From contig JFNH01000118.1 in the NCBI GenBank assembly GCA_000634415.1, positions 1 through 64,000 on the forward strand: DNA of 64,000 nt. The letters are read 5' to 3'. The notes under the pieces were generated by a model, which did not search any database, was not told the DNA's origin, and worked only from the letters and a program-made list of their open reading frames with translations. The translations under genes and the position numbers were made by a program. Source of the stretch: Prochlorococcus sp. scB245a_519A13 (GTDB lineage Bacteria; Cyanobacteriota; Cyanobacteriia; PCC-6307; Cyanobiaceae). Positions 22,567 through 29,945 of the stretch are shown here, piece after piece (position 1 is the stretch's first letter; every line of letters begins with the position of its first letter).

Positions 22567-23085
22567 ATGGCATTTAATAAAATATTTATGAAAAGAGGAT
22601 TTTTAAATTATCTAATCTTTTCTGGAATTCTTTTTACAAATATAATTAATCCAAATAGGAGTATTGCTTTAACTCAAGAAAATATAGATATCCCAAAAGT
22701 TATTTCTTACAGATCATCATCATGTAGTTGTTGCAAAAAATGGATAAATCATTTACGAGATAATGGATTAGAAGTTGTTGATAATATAGTTGAGGATGTT
22801 TCAGTAATTAAAAACCAATATCAAATTCCCAATAACCTGAGATCATGTCACTCTGCTCAAATAGCTAACTATACGATTGAAGGTCATATCCCGATTGAAT
22901 CAATCAACAAACTTTTTAGAGAAAAACCAAATATCAATGGGATAGCAGTTCCTGGCATGCCACTTGGCTCTCCAGGAATGGAAATGCATTCTCACGACTC
23001 GCACTCTCATGATTATGAGAACTACAAAGTAGTTTCATTTAATAAAACTGGCAAAACAAAAATATTTGATAAAATCTCTCCTTAA
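22567..23085 (+). CDS. DUF411 family metal-binding protein (172 aa)
   Basis: DUF411 proteins are periplasmic and linked to copper in other bacteria. An N-terminal hydrophobic signal is present (FLNYLIFSGILFTNII). The core has the double Cys motif SSSCSCCKKW near residue 52, then LRSCHSAQIANYTIEGHIP, then GIAVPGMPLGSPGME. A His/Asp/Ser-rich tail (HSHDSHSHDYEN) adds likely metal ligands. The ATG at 22567 is used, though ATG at 22588 would give a tighter signal peptide. Confidence 0.88.
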   Translation: MAFNKIFMKRGFLNYLIFSGILFTNIINPNRSIALTQENIDIPKVISYRSSSCSCCKKWINHLRDNGLEVVDNIVEDVSVIKNQYQIPNNLRSCHSAQIANYTIEGHIPIESINKLFREKPNINGIAVPGMPLGSPGMEMHSHDSHSHDYENYKVVSFNKTGKTKIFDKISP

Positions 23086-23106
23086 TACAAATACTTATTT
23101 GAAATA

Positions 23107-23328
23107 ATGCATATTTTTCTTAGAAATTTTAAATTTTTTAATTTTTTATTTTTCTTATCTCTAAATTTCAATAGTTATTCGCATGCACATATGAGGGGTA
23201 CATTTCTTTCTGAAGAGGACGCCGAAAATAGATCTTTAGAACTTGGTTGCGAAGGAATACATAAGAATCAAGATAAATGGATGCCATGCAAAAACGAAAA
23301 AGAATTACATATCTATTTGAGGAAATAG
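23107..23328 (+). CDS. DUF3721-like small secreted protein (73 aa)
   Basis: Hydrophobic signal-like start (MHIFLRNFKFFNFLFFL), then SHAHMRG and the family core: an AENRSLELGCEGIHK stretch, QDKWMPCKNEKE and a final YLRK. The two cysteines are separated by about 14 residues. The stop is directly followed by the ATG of the next gene. Metal or thiol handling is inferred from the neighbours. Confidence 0.75.
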   Translation: MHIFLRNFKFFNFLFFLSLNFNSYSHAHMRGTFLSEEDAENRSLELGCEGIHKNQDKWMPCKNEKELHIYLRK

Positions 23329-23589
23329 ATGAAAAAATTAAAAACAAATCAAAGAAAAATTCACAGAAAAATAACCGCAATTTCAGCAATCCCCTTACTA
23401 ATTACTATTGTATCTGGGACTATTTATAGTATTCTTCAGCCACTGGGAGTAGATGCTTTTTGGTTGATAAAATGGCATACAGGTAATTTTGGCATTATTA
23501 ATTTGCAACCTTTTTACTCGATATTTTTAGGTATAGCCTCAATAATCTCAATAATATCTGGCGTTAAACTATTAAAACAAAAATCTTAA
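23329..23589 (+). CDS. PepSY-associated-type membrane protein (86 aa)
   Basis: Basic start with a conserved-looking RKIHRKITAIS, then a helix (IPLLITIVSGTIYSIL) and a second helix (FLGIASIISIISGVKLL). The HR...SG pattern is that of PepSY-associated transmembrane proteins, often linked to iron or copper reduction. It begins at the base after the preceding stop. Last gene of the run. Confidence 0.65.
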   Translation: MKKLKTNQRKIHRKITAISAIPLLITIVSGTIYSILQPLGVDAFWLIKWHTGNFGIINLQPFYSIFLGIASIISIISGVKLLKQKS

Positions 23590-23617
23590 ATATTTTCTAA
23601 GCCAAGCCAAAATCTAA

Positions 23618-23817
23618 TTAATTAATACTATTTGCGCCCCCACTTACTAAGAAAATTATCGCTCCTATTGCCATTGTTGCTACACCCATATAAGGGTACT
23701 TCTTAATTCTTGATTTAGTAATTGGGAGCCATGAAAGGTATCTATCAGATTTATTTAATTCAATTTTTTTTGTCTAGGTGGTAATCCTAATTCTTCTCTT
23801 CTTTTAGCTTCGCCCAT
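23618..23817 (-). pseudogene. MGEAKRR-type membrane protein gene, frameshifted in an A-run
   Basis: Reads MGEAKRREELGLPPRQKK, then a stop; one base more in the run of eight As would continue as IELNKSDRYLSWLPITK and the helix GVATMAIGAIIFLVSG to a stop at 23618. The intact paralogue at 26022 has the same layout. Either a pseudogene, a sequencing error, or a gene read by polymerase/ribosome slippage on the A-run. Confidence 0.55.
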
Positions 23818-23923
23818 AATCTTAAATTTGTTTATGTATCAATATTAAAAATTATGTTCTACACCTGCGAGTTAACTTAATTTAAAACAGAGTTCCTTTA
23901 TTGATAAACAAATTATTTGAAAT

Positions 23924-24070
23924 TTATTTAGCCTTCTTTAAATATAGATTCTTTGTGTTTGCCTGATCTGATGTAAATAATAAAATTAATATAGTTCCAA
24001 CGAGAAATGAAAAAATCATTGTCAAACCAACAACTTCAACCATTTCACTGGGCAGATAATTTAGAAACAT
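23924..24070 (-). CDS. 48-residue one-helix membrane protein
   Basis: MFLNYLPSEMVEVVGLTMIF leads into a helix (IFSFLVGTILILLFT) and a polar tail (NTKNLYLKKAK). Unrecognised small membrane protein. Confidence 0.5.
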   Translation of the reverse strand: MFLNYLPSEMVEVVGLTMIFSFLVGTILILLFTSDQANTKNLYLKKAK

Positions 24071-24224
24071 AATCAATAGATCTCTTATTTTAAACTTAGC
24101 AATTGTATTTTTTATGTAAAGTAAGTATTCCTCCTTAAATTTCGATAAGAACTTTCTGTGACTTTTTAATCTTTATTTATTTTTATTTGCGGGATAAATC
24201 TAGTTCTAACAGATAAGAATTTTC

Positions 24225-24518
24225 TTACTGTGCTATTCCTATTTTCTTAAGCAATTTCAGATAAGGTAAGGCCCAATTACCAAAGGTAAAAGAGATTATC
24301 TTATTTTTTGTAGTTGGTAATAATGTTTTAGAACGTGTAGAGGCTAATTTAGAAAATAGCTTAATAGTCTCTGCTTCTAAATTATCCATATACAATTTTT
24401 TTTTTGGAACACCTCGATCTTTCTTTTGGGGCAAATAATTTTCTATAAACCATAAAACTTGATCTAAATTTGATTTATTAGGTGAAGTTTTAATTTGTTT
24501 ATTTTTCTTTTTAAACAT
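24225..24518 (-). CDS. hypothetical basic protein (97 aa)
   Basis: Lysine-rich start (MFKKKNKQIKTSPNKSN), then LDQVLWFIENYLPQKKDRGV and a more hydrophobic C-terminal half (FGNWALPYLKLLKKIG). No family recognised. An ordinary ribosome site (GAGGAAAG) precedes the ATG. Confidence 0.6.
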   Translation of the reverse strand: MFKKKNKQIKTSPNKSNLDQVLWFIENYLPQKKDRGVPKKKLYMDNLEAETIKLFSKLASTRSKTLLPTTKNKIISFTFGNWALPYLKLLKKIGIAQ

Positions 24519-24655
24519 ATTTACTTTCCTCTTAATTATTGAATTAAATTTGCCATTTATATAATTTAAATCAATAGTAAAAGTATCAATATTATGTTCT
24601 TTTTAATAATCGATAATCGAAAAATAAATATATAATTATGTTGTTTTAAAAAAAA

Positions 24656-24678
24656 AGAGAGGTATAAAACCCCCTCTT
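24656..24678 (-). terminator. intrinsic terminator
   Basis: AGAGG/CCTCT stem with a short loop; on the minus strand it is followed by a run of nine Ts. It lies about 25 bases past the stop of the gene at 24703. Confidence 0.6.
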
Positions 24679-24702
24679 AATTGATCAGTTTCAAAAAAGA
24701 AT

Positions 24703-24873
24703 TTAATTTTTTGAGTCTTTCAATTTCATTTCTTTTTGTGTATTCCTGATTCTTTCTTCAAAGACGGATCTTCTGTATGGAGTTACTTCTCCACTTTTAG
24801 TAGCCAAAATTTGGGCTTCATATAGCCTATTGGCTCTTTTGATTTTTTCTCTTATTTGTAAGAGGTTATTCAT
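24703..24873 (-). CDS. 56-residue basic helical protein
   Basis: MNNLLQIREKIKRANRLYEA, then a TPYRRS turn and a second helix (VFEERIRNTQKEMKLKD). Basic helical pattern; could bind nucleic acid but there is no proof. Followed by a terminator. Confidence 0.55.
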   Translation of the reverse strand: MNNLLQIREKIKRANRLYEAQILATKSGEVTPYRRSVFEERIRNTQKEMKLKDSKN

Positions 24874-25062
24874 GGTCTTTTGCAGTTAATGAGAATCCCG
24901 TTCCCTACTCCCATTTCATGCGTCCAGAGATATAAACTTGGATGAACGTAAATGAACAATAACATCTTAAAAAAAATTCTGCGAGAGTAATTTTTACTAA
25001 ATTTTTCTCAAAAAAATAAATATTGAATAAATAGTATAAATAAGGTTCTAATATTTCCTAAA

Positions 25063-25338
25063 TTAGGATAAGAAAATTGTTTGCGACCCATCATTATTAT
25101 CCTGAATCACTATTTTTTTATTAGGGAAAATATCTGATAATATTCTTTTCAAATTTGAATTATCTGAATGAATTATATTACTCATATTTTTTGAATTAAT
25201 TTTCCAATTTTCATCTACAAATAGTTCTTTATCATCGCCTTTTTCATTCTCCAGTGATGTCTTATTTAGAATCTTAAGTAACAGTTCTGAATCATAATCT
25301 TTAAATTCTTTAGGGCCCTCTTTAAAATTTTTAATCAT
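25063..25338 (-). CDS. hypothetical acidic protein (91 aa)
   Basis: Soluble, acidic and asparagine-rich (EFKDYDSELLLKILNKTSL, SNIIHSDNSNLKRILSDIF) ending in a short beta-like end (KIVIQDNNDGSQTIFLS). No known family and no close operon partner. Confidence 0.55.
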   Translation of the reverse strand: MIKNFKEGPKEFKDYDSELLLKILNKTSLENEKGDDKELFVDENWKINSKNMSNIIHSDNSNLKRILSDIFPNKKIVIQDNNDGSQTIFLS

Positions 25339-25563
25339 TATTTAGAAATCTAATGTTTCTAAATCTTGCATAAGAAATTTGAAGAATACAAGGTATTAAT
25401 TACCTAAAAATTTCTCTTAAGATAAAAAATCCAGATGCAATTAAAATAATTTTCTTTAGAAAATTTAATTCCAAAATAGCTAAAGAATGATATTTAAAAA
25501 GATTAATTAATCATTTACACCATTTATTTACTTGTTAGCTTGTAATTAAGGGAATCAGAAAAG

Positions 25564-25695
25564 ATGCCAAGAGTAATTAACAAAAAAATTAGACTTTTAA
25601 GATGGTTAAACTCAGGCATGATATTACCATTTATCATTATGGCTGCATCCTCATCAATCATTCTTTATGGTGTTTTATTTATCCTAATAAAATAG
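25564..25695 (+). CDS. 43-residue membrane protein
   Basis: Basic head MPRVINKKIRLLRWLNSG, then hydrophobic (MILPFIIMAASSSIILYGVL). One helix with positive-inside orientation. Its stop lies 10 bases from the stop of the convergent gene at 25705. Confidence 0.55.
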   Translation: MPRVINKKIRLLRWLNSGMILPFIIMAASSSIILYGVLFILIK

Positions 25696-25704
25696 TTTTT
25701 TAAT

Positions 25705-25839
25705 TTAAGCAGCTAAGTTTTCCTCAAATTTAGACTTAATTACTGCAGCTTTTTTTAATAAACTAACTACTTCTTTTCTTCCAACTGCATTATCAGCTTG
25801 ACGCATTATTTCATAATATTTTTTATTTATTTTCTTCAT
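25705..25839 (-). CDS. 44-residue helical protein with GRKE motif
   Basis: MKKINKKYYEIMRQADNAVG, then RKEVVSLLKKAAVIKSKF. Clear relative of the + strand gene at 33462 (KKYADLIVQANNSTGRKEAL). Two copies in the same accessory region support that it is a real family. Function unknown. Confidence 0.6.
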   Translation of the reverse strand: MKKINKKYYEIMRQADNAVGRKEVVSLLKKAAVIKSKFEENLAA

Positions 25840-26021
25840 AAATAGTTTTAATTTAATCTAAAATTACAACACCCTATGATGGTGTCAACTGTAAATAATT
25901 CTCATATATTATTTCTTTGATTATTTTTTGCACAATAAAAATTGCTCATCTATTATCCTTCAAGTTTTTTTAATTGATGATGCCAAAAAATCATAAATAT
26001 CAAAATTAATAATACTTTTAA

Positions 26022-26237
26022 TTAAGCTATATTGAAGGATTTGAAAACATAAAATAAACCTCCGATTAGGATCAATATTGCAGCTCCATAAAAAAGAAAA
26101 GGGATAACTGGATATTTATACAACGTAGAGCTTACTTTTTGTTGTATGGCTTTTTTATCAAGTTGAGGCAACTTTATATCTTCAGTTTTTTCTCTAGGCG
26201 GAATACCTAAATTTTTTCTTCTCTTTGCCTCTCCCAT
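26022..26237 (-). CDS. MGEAKRR-type membrane protein (71 aa)
   Basis: Begins MGEAKRRKNLGIPPREK, has a polar middle and one helix near the C-terminus (VIPFLFYGAAILILIGG). Intact paralogue of the frameshifted gene at 23618. It starts 2 bases after the stop of the gene at 26240. Function unknown. Confidence 0.65.
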   Translation of the reverse strand: MGEAKRRKNLGIPPREKTEDIKLPQLDKKAIQQKVSSTLYKYPVIPFLFYGAAILILIGGLFYVFKSFNIA

Positions 26238-26239
26238 AA

Positions 26240-26470
26240 TTAATACTTAGGTATTCCCATACATTTTAAATAATTGTTATCAGCTAAATCTAAAATTTGA
26301 TTCCATTCTTCATGAGATGTTTCCAAATTATTTTTAAAATCTTTTTCAAATTTAAGAATACACCTTTTTTCTATATTTTCTGGAGAATTATAATTTCTAA
26401 AAAAAGAAACACTCAAATACGATAATGATGAAAAAACTATAATTATTTTAGCAATCCTAAAATTATTCAT
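26240..26470 (-). CDS. small secreted or anchored protein (76 aa)
   Basis: An N-terminal hydrophobic stretch (AKIIIVFSSLSYLSVSFF) is followed by a polar domain with two cysteines (EKRCILKFEKDF, NYLKCMGIPKY). Likely periplasmic or membrane-anchored. Co-directional and nearly abutting 26022-26237. Confidence 0.6.
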   Translation of the reverse strand: MNNFRIAKIIIVFSSLSYLSVSFFRNYNSPENIEKRCILKFEKDFKNNLETSHEEWNQILDLADNNYLKCMGIPKY

Positions 26471-26552
26471 ACCTTAAATGATATTGCCTTATAAAAAAAT
26501 AAGGTACTTGTTGGTTTTATAATTAATTTAATCTATTAAAAACAATTATCAA

Positions 26553-26750
26553 ATGATAAATTCGGTGAATTTTAACCATTTGCCTATTCAGGATTTGGTT
26601 GTTTCAGGGTTAATAATCTTTATAATGTCGACGATTATTGCCAATATTTACGACCCATTATTAGGAATAACTTATGCATTTGGGAATATACTTACTCTTA
26701 CCTTTTTGAGCTGGTTATACAAAGAGACTTGGAGTGATCCAAGGAAATAA
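26553..26750 (+). CDS. two-helix membrane protein (65 aa)
   Basis: Helices at LVVSGLIIFIMSTIIANIY and YAFGNILTLTFLSWLY with a YDPLLGI turn, and a short charged tail ending SDPRK. No family recognised. Confidence 0.6.
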   Translation: MINSVNFNHLPIQDLVVSGLIIFIMSTIIANIYDPLLGITYAFGNILTLTFLSWLYKETWSDPRK

Positions 26751-26824
26751 ATCGAATAAAGAAAAAAGATAGATAAAAAAACTACTTCTGTATTTTTAAT
26801 TTCGAAGAATACTTTAAATTAACT

Positions 26825-26989
26825 ATGTACGTTGCAAGAAGAGAAAGTATCAAAAAAAATAATAAGCTTTCCAAGGTAGATTGGGGCATAACCATGAGTA
26901 GTACCAAAAATGATATATCTTTAGAGAAACGAATTCTGAAAAAAAATCAACCCTTTCATCATTTTTTATTCTCAAACTTAGAAATTTAA
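26825..26989 (+). CDS. possible 54-residue basic protein
   Basis: MYVARRESIKKNNKLSKVDW onward to the end PFHHFLFSNLEI. Rich in Lys, Asn and Ser, which is expected by chance in AT-rich DNA, so it may not be real. It fills an otherwise empty gap. Confidence 0.3.
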   Translation: MYVARRESIKKNNKLSKVDWGITMSSTKNDISLEKRILKKNQPFHHFLFSNLEI

Positions 26990-27024
26990 TTTATCTTATA
27001 AAATCTCTGAGAATTAGATTGATT

Positions 27025-27381
27025 TTAATTTGATAAATATTTTTCAGCCCTCCTAAAGGCTTTTACTGCTCCTTTATAATCAAGACTTTTTAATTTTTCC
27101 TCACTTTTTTGTTCCAGCATTTTTACTATTTGATTTCTCTTTATTTCATCAATTTTCAGCTTATGATCGAAAATAAGATCAAATTTTGAGGAATACAATC
27201 TAGATAATTCTTCTTTATATTTTTCAATAATTTTTTCATCACAAGATTTGGATTTTAAAATTGCATTAGCCTTTATTTTGTCATCTATTGCCCCTTTAAA
27301 ATTTTCTTGTTTAAATTTCTTCTCACTTGATCTAGTTAGCTTAATAATATTTCCCAATATCAATTCATTAGAATCTTTCAT
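27025..27381 (-). CDS. helical repeat-like hypothetical protein (118 aa)
   Basis: Two similar segments, KFKQENFKGAIDDKIKANAI near residue 23 and LKSLDYKGAVKAFRRAEKYL near residue 97, look like tetratricopeptide-type helices (YKGAVKAF...A). A charged helix lies between. No signal peptide. Could be a small protein-binding protein. Confidence 0.6.
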   Translation of the reverse strand: MKDSNELILGNIIKLTRSSEKKFKQENFKGAIDDKIKANAILKSKSCDEKIIEKYKEELSRLYSSKFDLIFDHKLKIDEIKRNQIVKMLEQKSEEKLKSLDYKGAVKAFRRAEKYLSN

Positions 27382-27460
27382 TTATTTATCTGAGCCTATG
27401 TTAATGCTATCAGAATAAAGAAAAACAACTTATTTTTTTAATACTCAAATAATTAAATAA

Positions 27461-27760
27461 TTAACCGATAACAAGTCCTTTTTCAAGAAGTAAATCGAAA
27501 ACCTCCACACTTTTCGTTTTCCCAAATTTGGGGGGCTTATGTAAATCTAATATTTCAGCAAGGCACATAATCCAATAAGTATCTTTTTTTAAATTTAGAC
27601 CTTCGCAAATATGAGTGGGAGCCGATTTAAAACAGCCAAAATCTGTTGATATATTAATGTTCATGATTTGAGTTTCAAGTTCCAGACTTAAAAGTTCTAT
27701 TTCTTGCTCAGAAAGGGATGTCCCAAAAGAATATGATTCAATTAAAAGTTGATAATTCAT
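27461..27760 (-). CDS. hypothetical protein, paralogue of 33712 (99 aa)
   Basis: The core APTHICEGLNLKKDTYWIMC, followed by LAEILDLHKPPKFGKTKSVE, aligns with the protein at 33712 (APKNICKKLGLDEKSCWQLC). The start is placed at ATG 27760 (MNYQLLIESYSFG); ATG 27787 would overlap the upstream gene by 13 bases. Function unknown. Confidence 0.6.
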   Translation of the reverse strand: MNYQLLIESYSFGTSLSEQEIELLSLELETQIMNINISTDFGCFKSAPTHICEGLNLKKDTYWIMCLAEILDLHKPPKFGKTKSVEVFDLLLEKGLVIG

Positions 27761-27774
27761 AAAAGATTTATTTT

Positions 27775-28056
27775 TCAAGAAATCCATCGAGTTATTTTTG
27801 TACCCGCATAAATATGCCCTGAAGCTTCAACAATAGGTTTTGTTTCAGGATTCATAAAAATATCGTATAGAACATTTTCTGGTCCTTGAAAAATTACAGT
27901 TGCCCTTTGAGGATCATCTAATGATTTACCAATATAAAATGTTTTAACTCCCATTTCTTTAAACATCGACTGCTGTTCCTCAGCATTCATATAAGATTCA
28001 TATTGCTCGAACGTATTACTTAGTTGAAAATCTAGAATAGTCGTTTCAATGGTCAT
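27775..28056 (-). CDS. DUF3764 family protein (93 aa)
   Basis: MTIETTILDFQLSNTFEQYE, then VKTFYIGKSLDDPQRATVIF and the ending IVEASGHIYAGTKITRW are the DUF3764 pattern, a small ferredoxin-like fold known from marine picocyanobacteria. The start at 28056 is chosen because residues upstream are not family-like. A remnant of a second copy lies at 15846. Confidence 0.7.
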   Translation of the reverse strand: MTIETTILDFQLSNTFEQYESYMNAEEQQSMFKEMGVKTFYIGKSLDDPQRATVIFQGPENVLYDIFMNPETKPIVEASGHIYAGTKITRWIS

Positions 28057-28196
28057 AGCAGTAATAAGATGTTTTTTAGATTTTAAATCTTTTTGCAAAA
28101 AAAAATAATTCAATAAAGATTAGTTTTTATTAAGCAATGTATTAACTAATTTTTATTTATGGGTTATAAATCAACTATAAAAAACAGATTTTAATT

Positions 28197-29540
28197 TTGG
28201 ACTCAAAAATTTCTCCAAGAGAACAATGGACTAGTAAGTTGGGATTCATTCTTGCAGCTGCTGGTAGCGCAGTAGGTCTTGGTAACCTTTGGGGTTTCGC
28301 CTACAGAGCCTCTCAAGGTGGAGGTGCTGCTTTTGTACTTTTATACATACTAATCGTTTTAATTGTATGCCTTCCAGTATTTGTTGCTGAAATGGCTTTA
28401 GGAAGAAACGCTACTGCCAGCACATTGCTTGCACCAGTAAAGTTAGCTGGAAAAAATTGGTATCCATTAGGAATTCTTTTCTTTATAGCTCCCTTGGGAA
28501 TAGCATCATATTATTCAGTCATAATGGGGTGGACCGCAGATACCTTGTTCCATTCATTATTTTTTGGATTACCAAAAAATTTAAGTGAAGCAGAAACTTT
28601 CTTTGGCTCAATTAGTAGTGGTAGCAGTGTTTTATTGGGGCACCTATTAAGTCTTGTTCTTACAGCCATAATAGTTTCATCAGGGATAAAAAAAGGAATC
28701 GAGAAGGTGACACGATTCTTTATGCCTATACTTTTTATAATTCTTCTATCGCTAGCAATATGGGCCATTTCACTTTCAGGAGCATGGGAAGGATACAAAA
28801 CATTTTTGTTTAAGTTTGACTTTGATGAATTGAGGAACCCTCAAACAATAAGAAATGCTTTTACACAAGCTTTCTTTTCTTTAAGTTTAGGAATTGGAGT
28901 TATGGTGACTTATGCTTCCTATTTGAATAAAAAGAGTAATCTTCCAAAACTAAGTGTTGGAGTTGCATCATTGGATACTTTGGTGGGTCTTATGGCAGGA
29001 CTTATTACCTTTCCTATTGTTTTAACATTTGGTTTAAGTGATGCTATTTCTGAATCAACAGTTGGTGCATTATTTATATCAATTCCTACGGGCCTTGGTT
29101 CATATGGAGCGGTTGGAAGAATTGTAGCTGTTGCATTTTTTGCACTAGCTTATATTGCAGCAATAACTTCCTCTGTTTCATTATTGGAAGTTCCAGTTTC
29201 CTCTTTAATGGATAAATTTGGTTTTAAAAGAGAAAAATCTGTTTGGCTGATAACTCTTTTCCTATTTTTAGCAGGCATTCCTTCTGCATTGAACTTAAAC
29301 ATTCTTGGAACTATTGATTCGATTTTTGGAGGTGTATTACTTATCTTTGGTGGATTCTTGGTTACTTTCTTTATGGGATGGGTAGTACCTGGAAAGTTTA
29401 ATGAAGAACTTAGTGATTCAAAAGTAGGCATCAAAACGACACGTTATTTGAAATTCATGACAAGGTGGGTTGCGCCCCCAATTATTGGTTTTGGACTATT
29501 TATTAGTGTGTTTGATTTGCTCAAAGGCTGGGTAAGTTAA
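28197..29540 (+). CDS. sodium-dependent neurotransmitter-symporter family (NSS) transporter
   Basis: Imports a small solute, often an amino acid, together with Na+. It shows the NSS signature EQWTSKLGFILAAAGSAVGL-GNLWGFAYRASQGGGAAF at residues about 8-46 with the unwound first helix that holds Na+ and substrate. About 11-12 hydrophobic helices over 447 residues match the bacterial members. TTG start (DSKISPREQW); no better start is near. Substrate not predictable here. It stands alone between a DUF3764 gene and a long gap before selO. Confidence 0.88.
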   Translation: MDSKISPREQWTSKLGFILAAAGSAVGLGNLWGFAYRASQGGGAAFVLLYILIVLIVCLPVFVAEMALGRNATASTLLAPVKLAGKNWYPLGILFFIAPLGIASYYSVIMGWTADTLFHSLFFGLPKNLSEAETFFGSISSGSSVLLGHLLSLVLTAIIVSSGIKKGIEKVTRFFMPILFIILLSLAIWAISLSGAWEGYKTFLFKFDFDELRNPQTIRNAFTQAFFSLSLGIGVMVTYASYLNKKSNLPKLSVGVASLDTLVGLMAGLITFPIVLTFGLSDAISESTVGALFISIPTGLGSYGAVGRIVAVAFFALAYIAAITSSVSLLEVPVSSLMDKFGFKREKSVWLITLFLFLAGIPSALNLNILGTIDSIFGGVLLIFGGFLVTFFMGWVVPGKFNEELSDSKVGIKTTRYLKFMTRWVAPPIIGFGLFISVFDLLKGWVS

Positions 29541-29945
29541 AAATATATTAAAATAATAATGTATAAAATTGAATTAATTTACTGCGATATAGTGCAAAAA
29601 TAGGGGGGGTAGGCACAAAGCTTTAAGCTATTAAATTTCTTATATGTTTATTGAGAATTTTGAGCAAAATAAAAAAAATTTAATCAAAAAAACAAGTATT
29701 ACCAATGACTTCTATTAAAGGCTAAATATTATGAAAATTTCCTTTTGAAATTTTTCAGAGGCAAAAAGTTTTTTCAAGATAATAAATATACTGCAGAACC
29801 TTTTTTTAATGAAGTATTAAATTTTAACTTCTATTTAATCTCAAACGTGTCGGCAAAAACCATCCCTAATAGAATCTATATAAAATACATTTAGATGTTT
29901 AATTTAAAGAAATTAGAACGCCTACAAGAATAGATAACAAATTTT
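29541..29945. other. 405-bp gap without a gene
   Basis: AT-rich DNA with no convincing frame on either strand. It contains a run of seven Gs (ATAGGGGGGGTAGG near 29601), unusual in this sequence. Probably contains the selO promoter. Confidence 0.4.

Noticed and set aside
28511-29434. Minus-strand frames inside the NSS transporter gene
   Set aside because: Shadows of a strong transporter gene; no motifs of their own.
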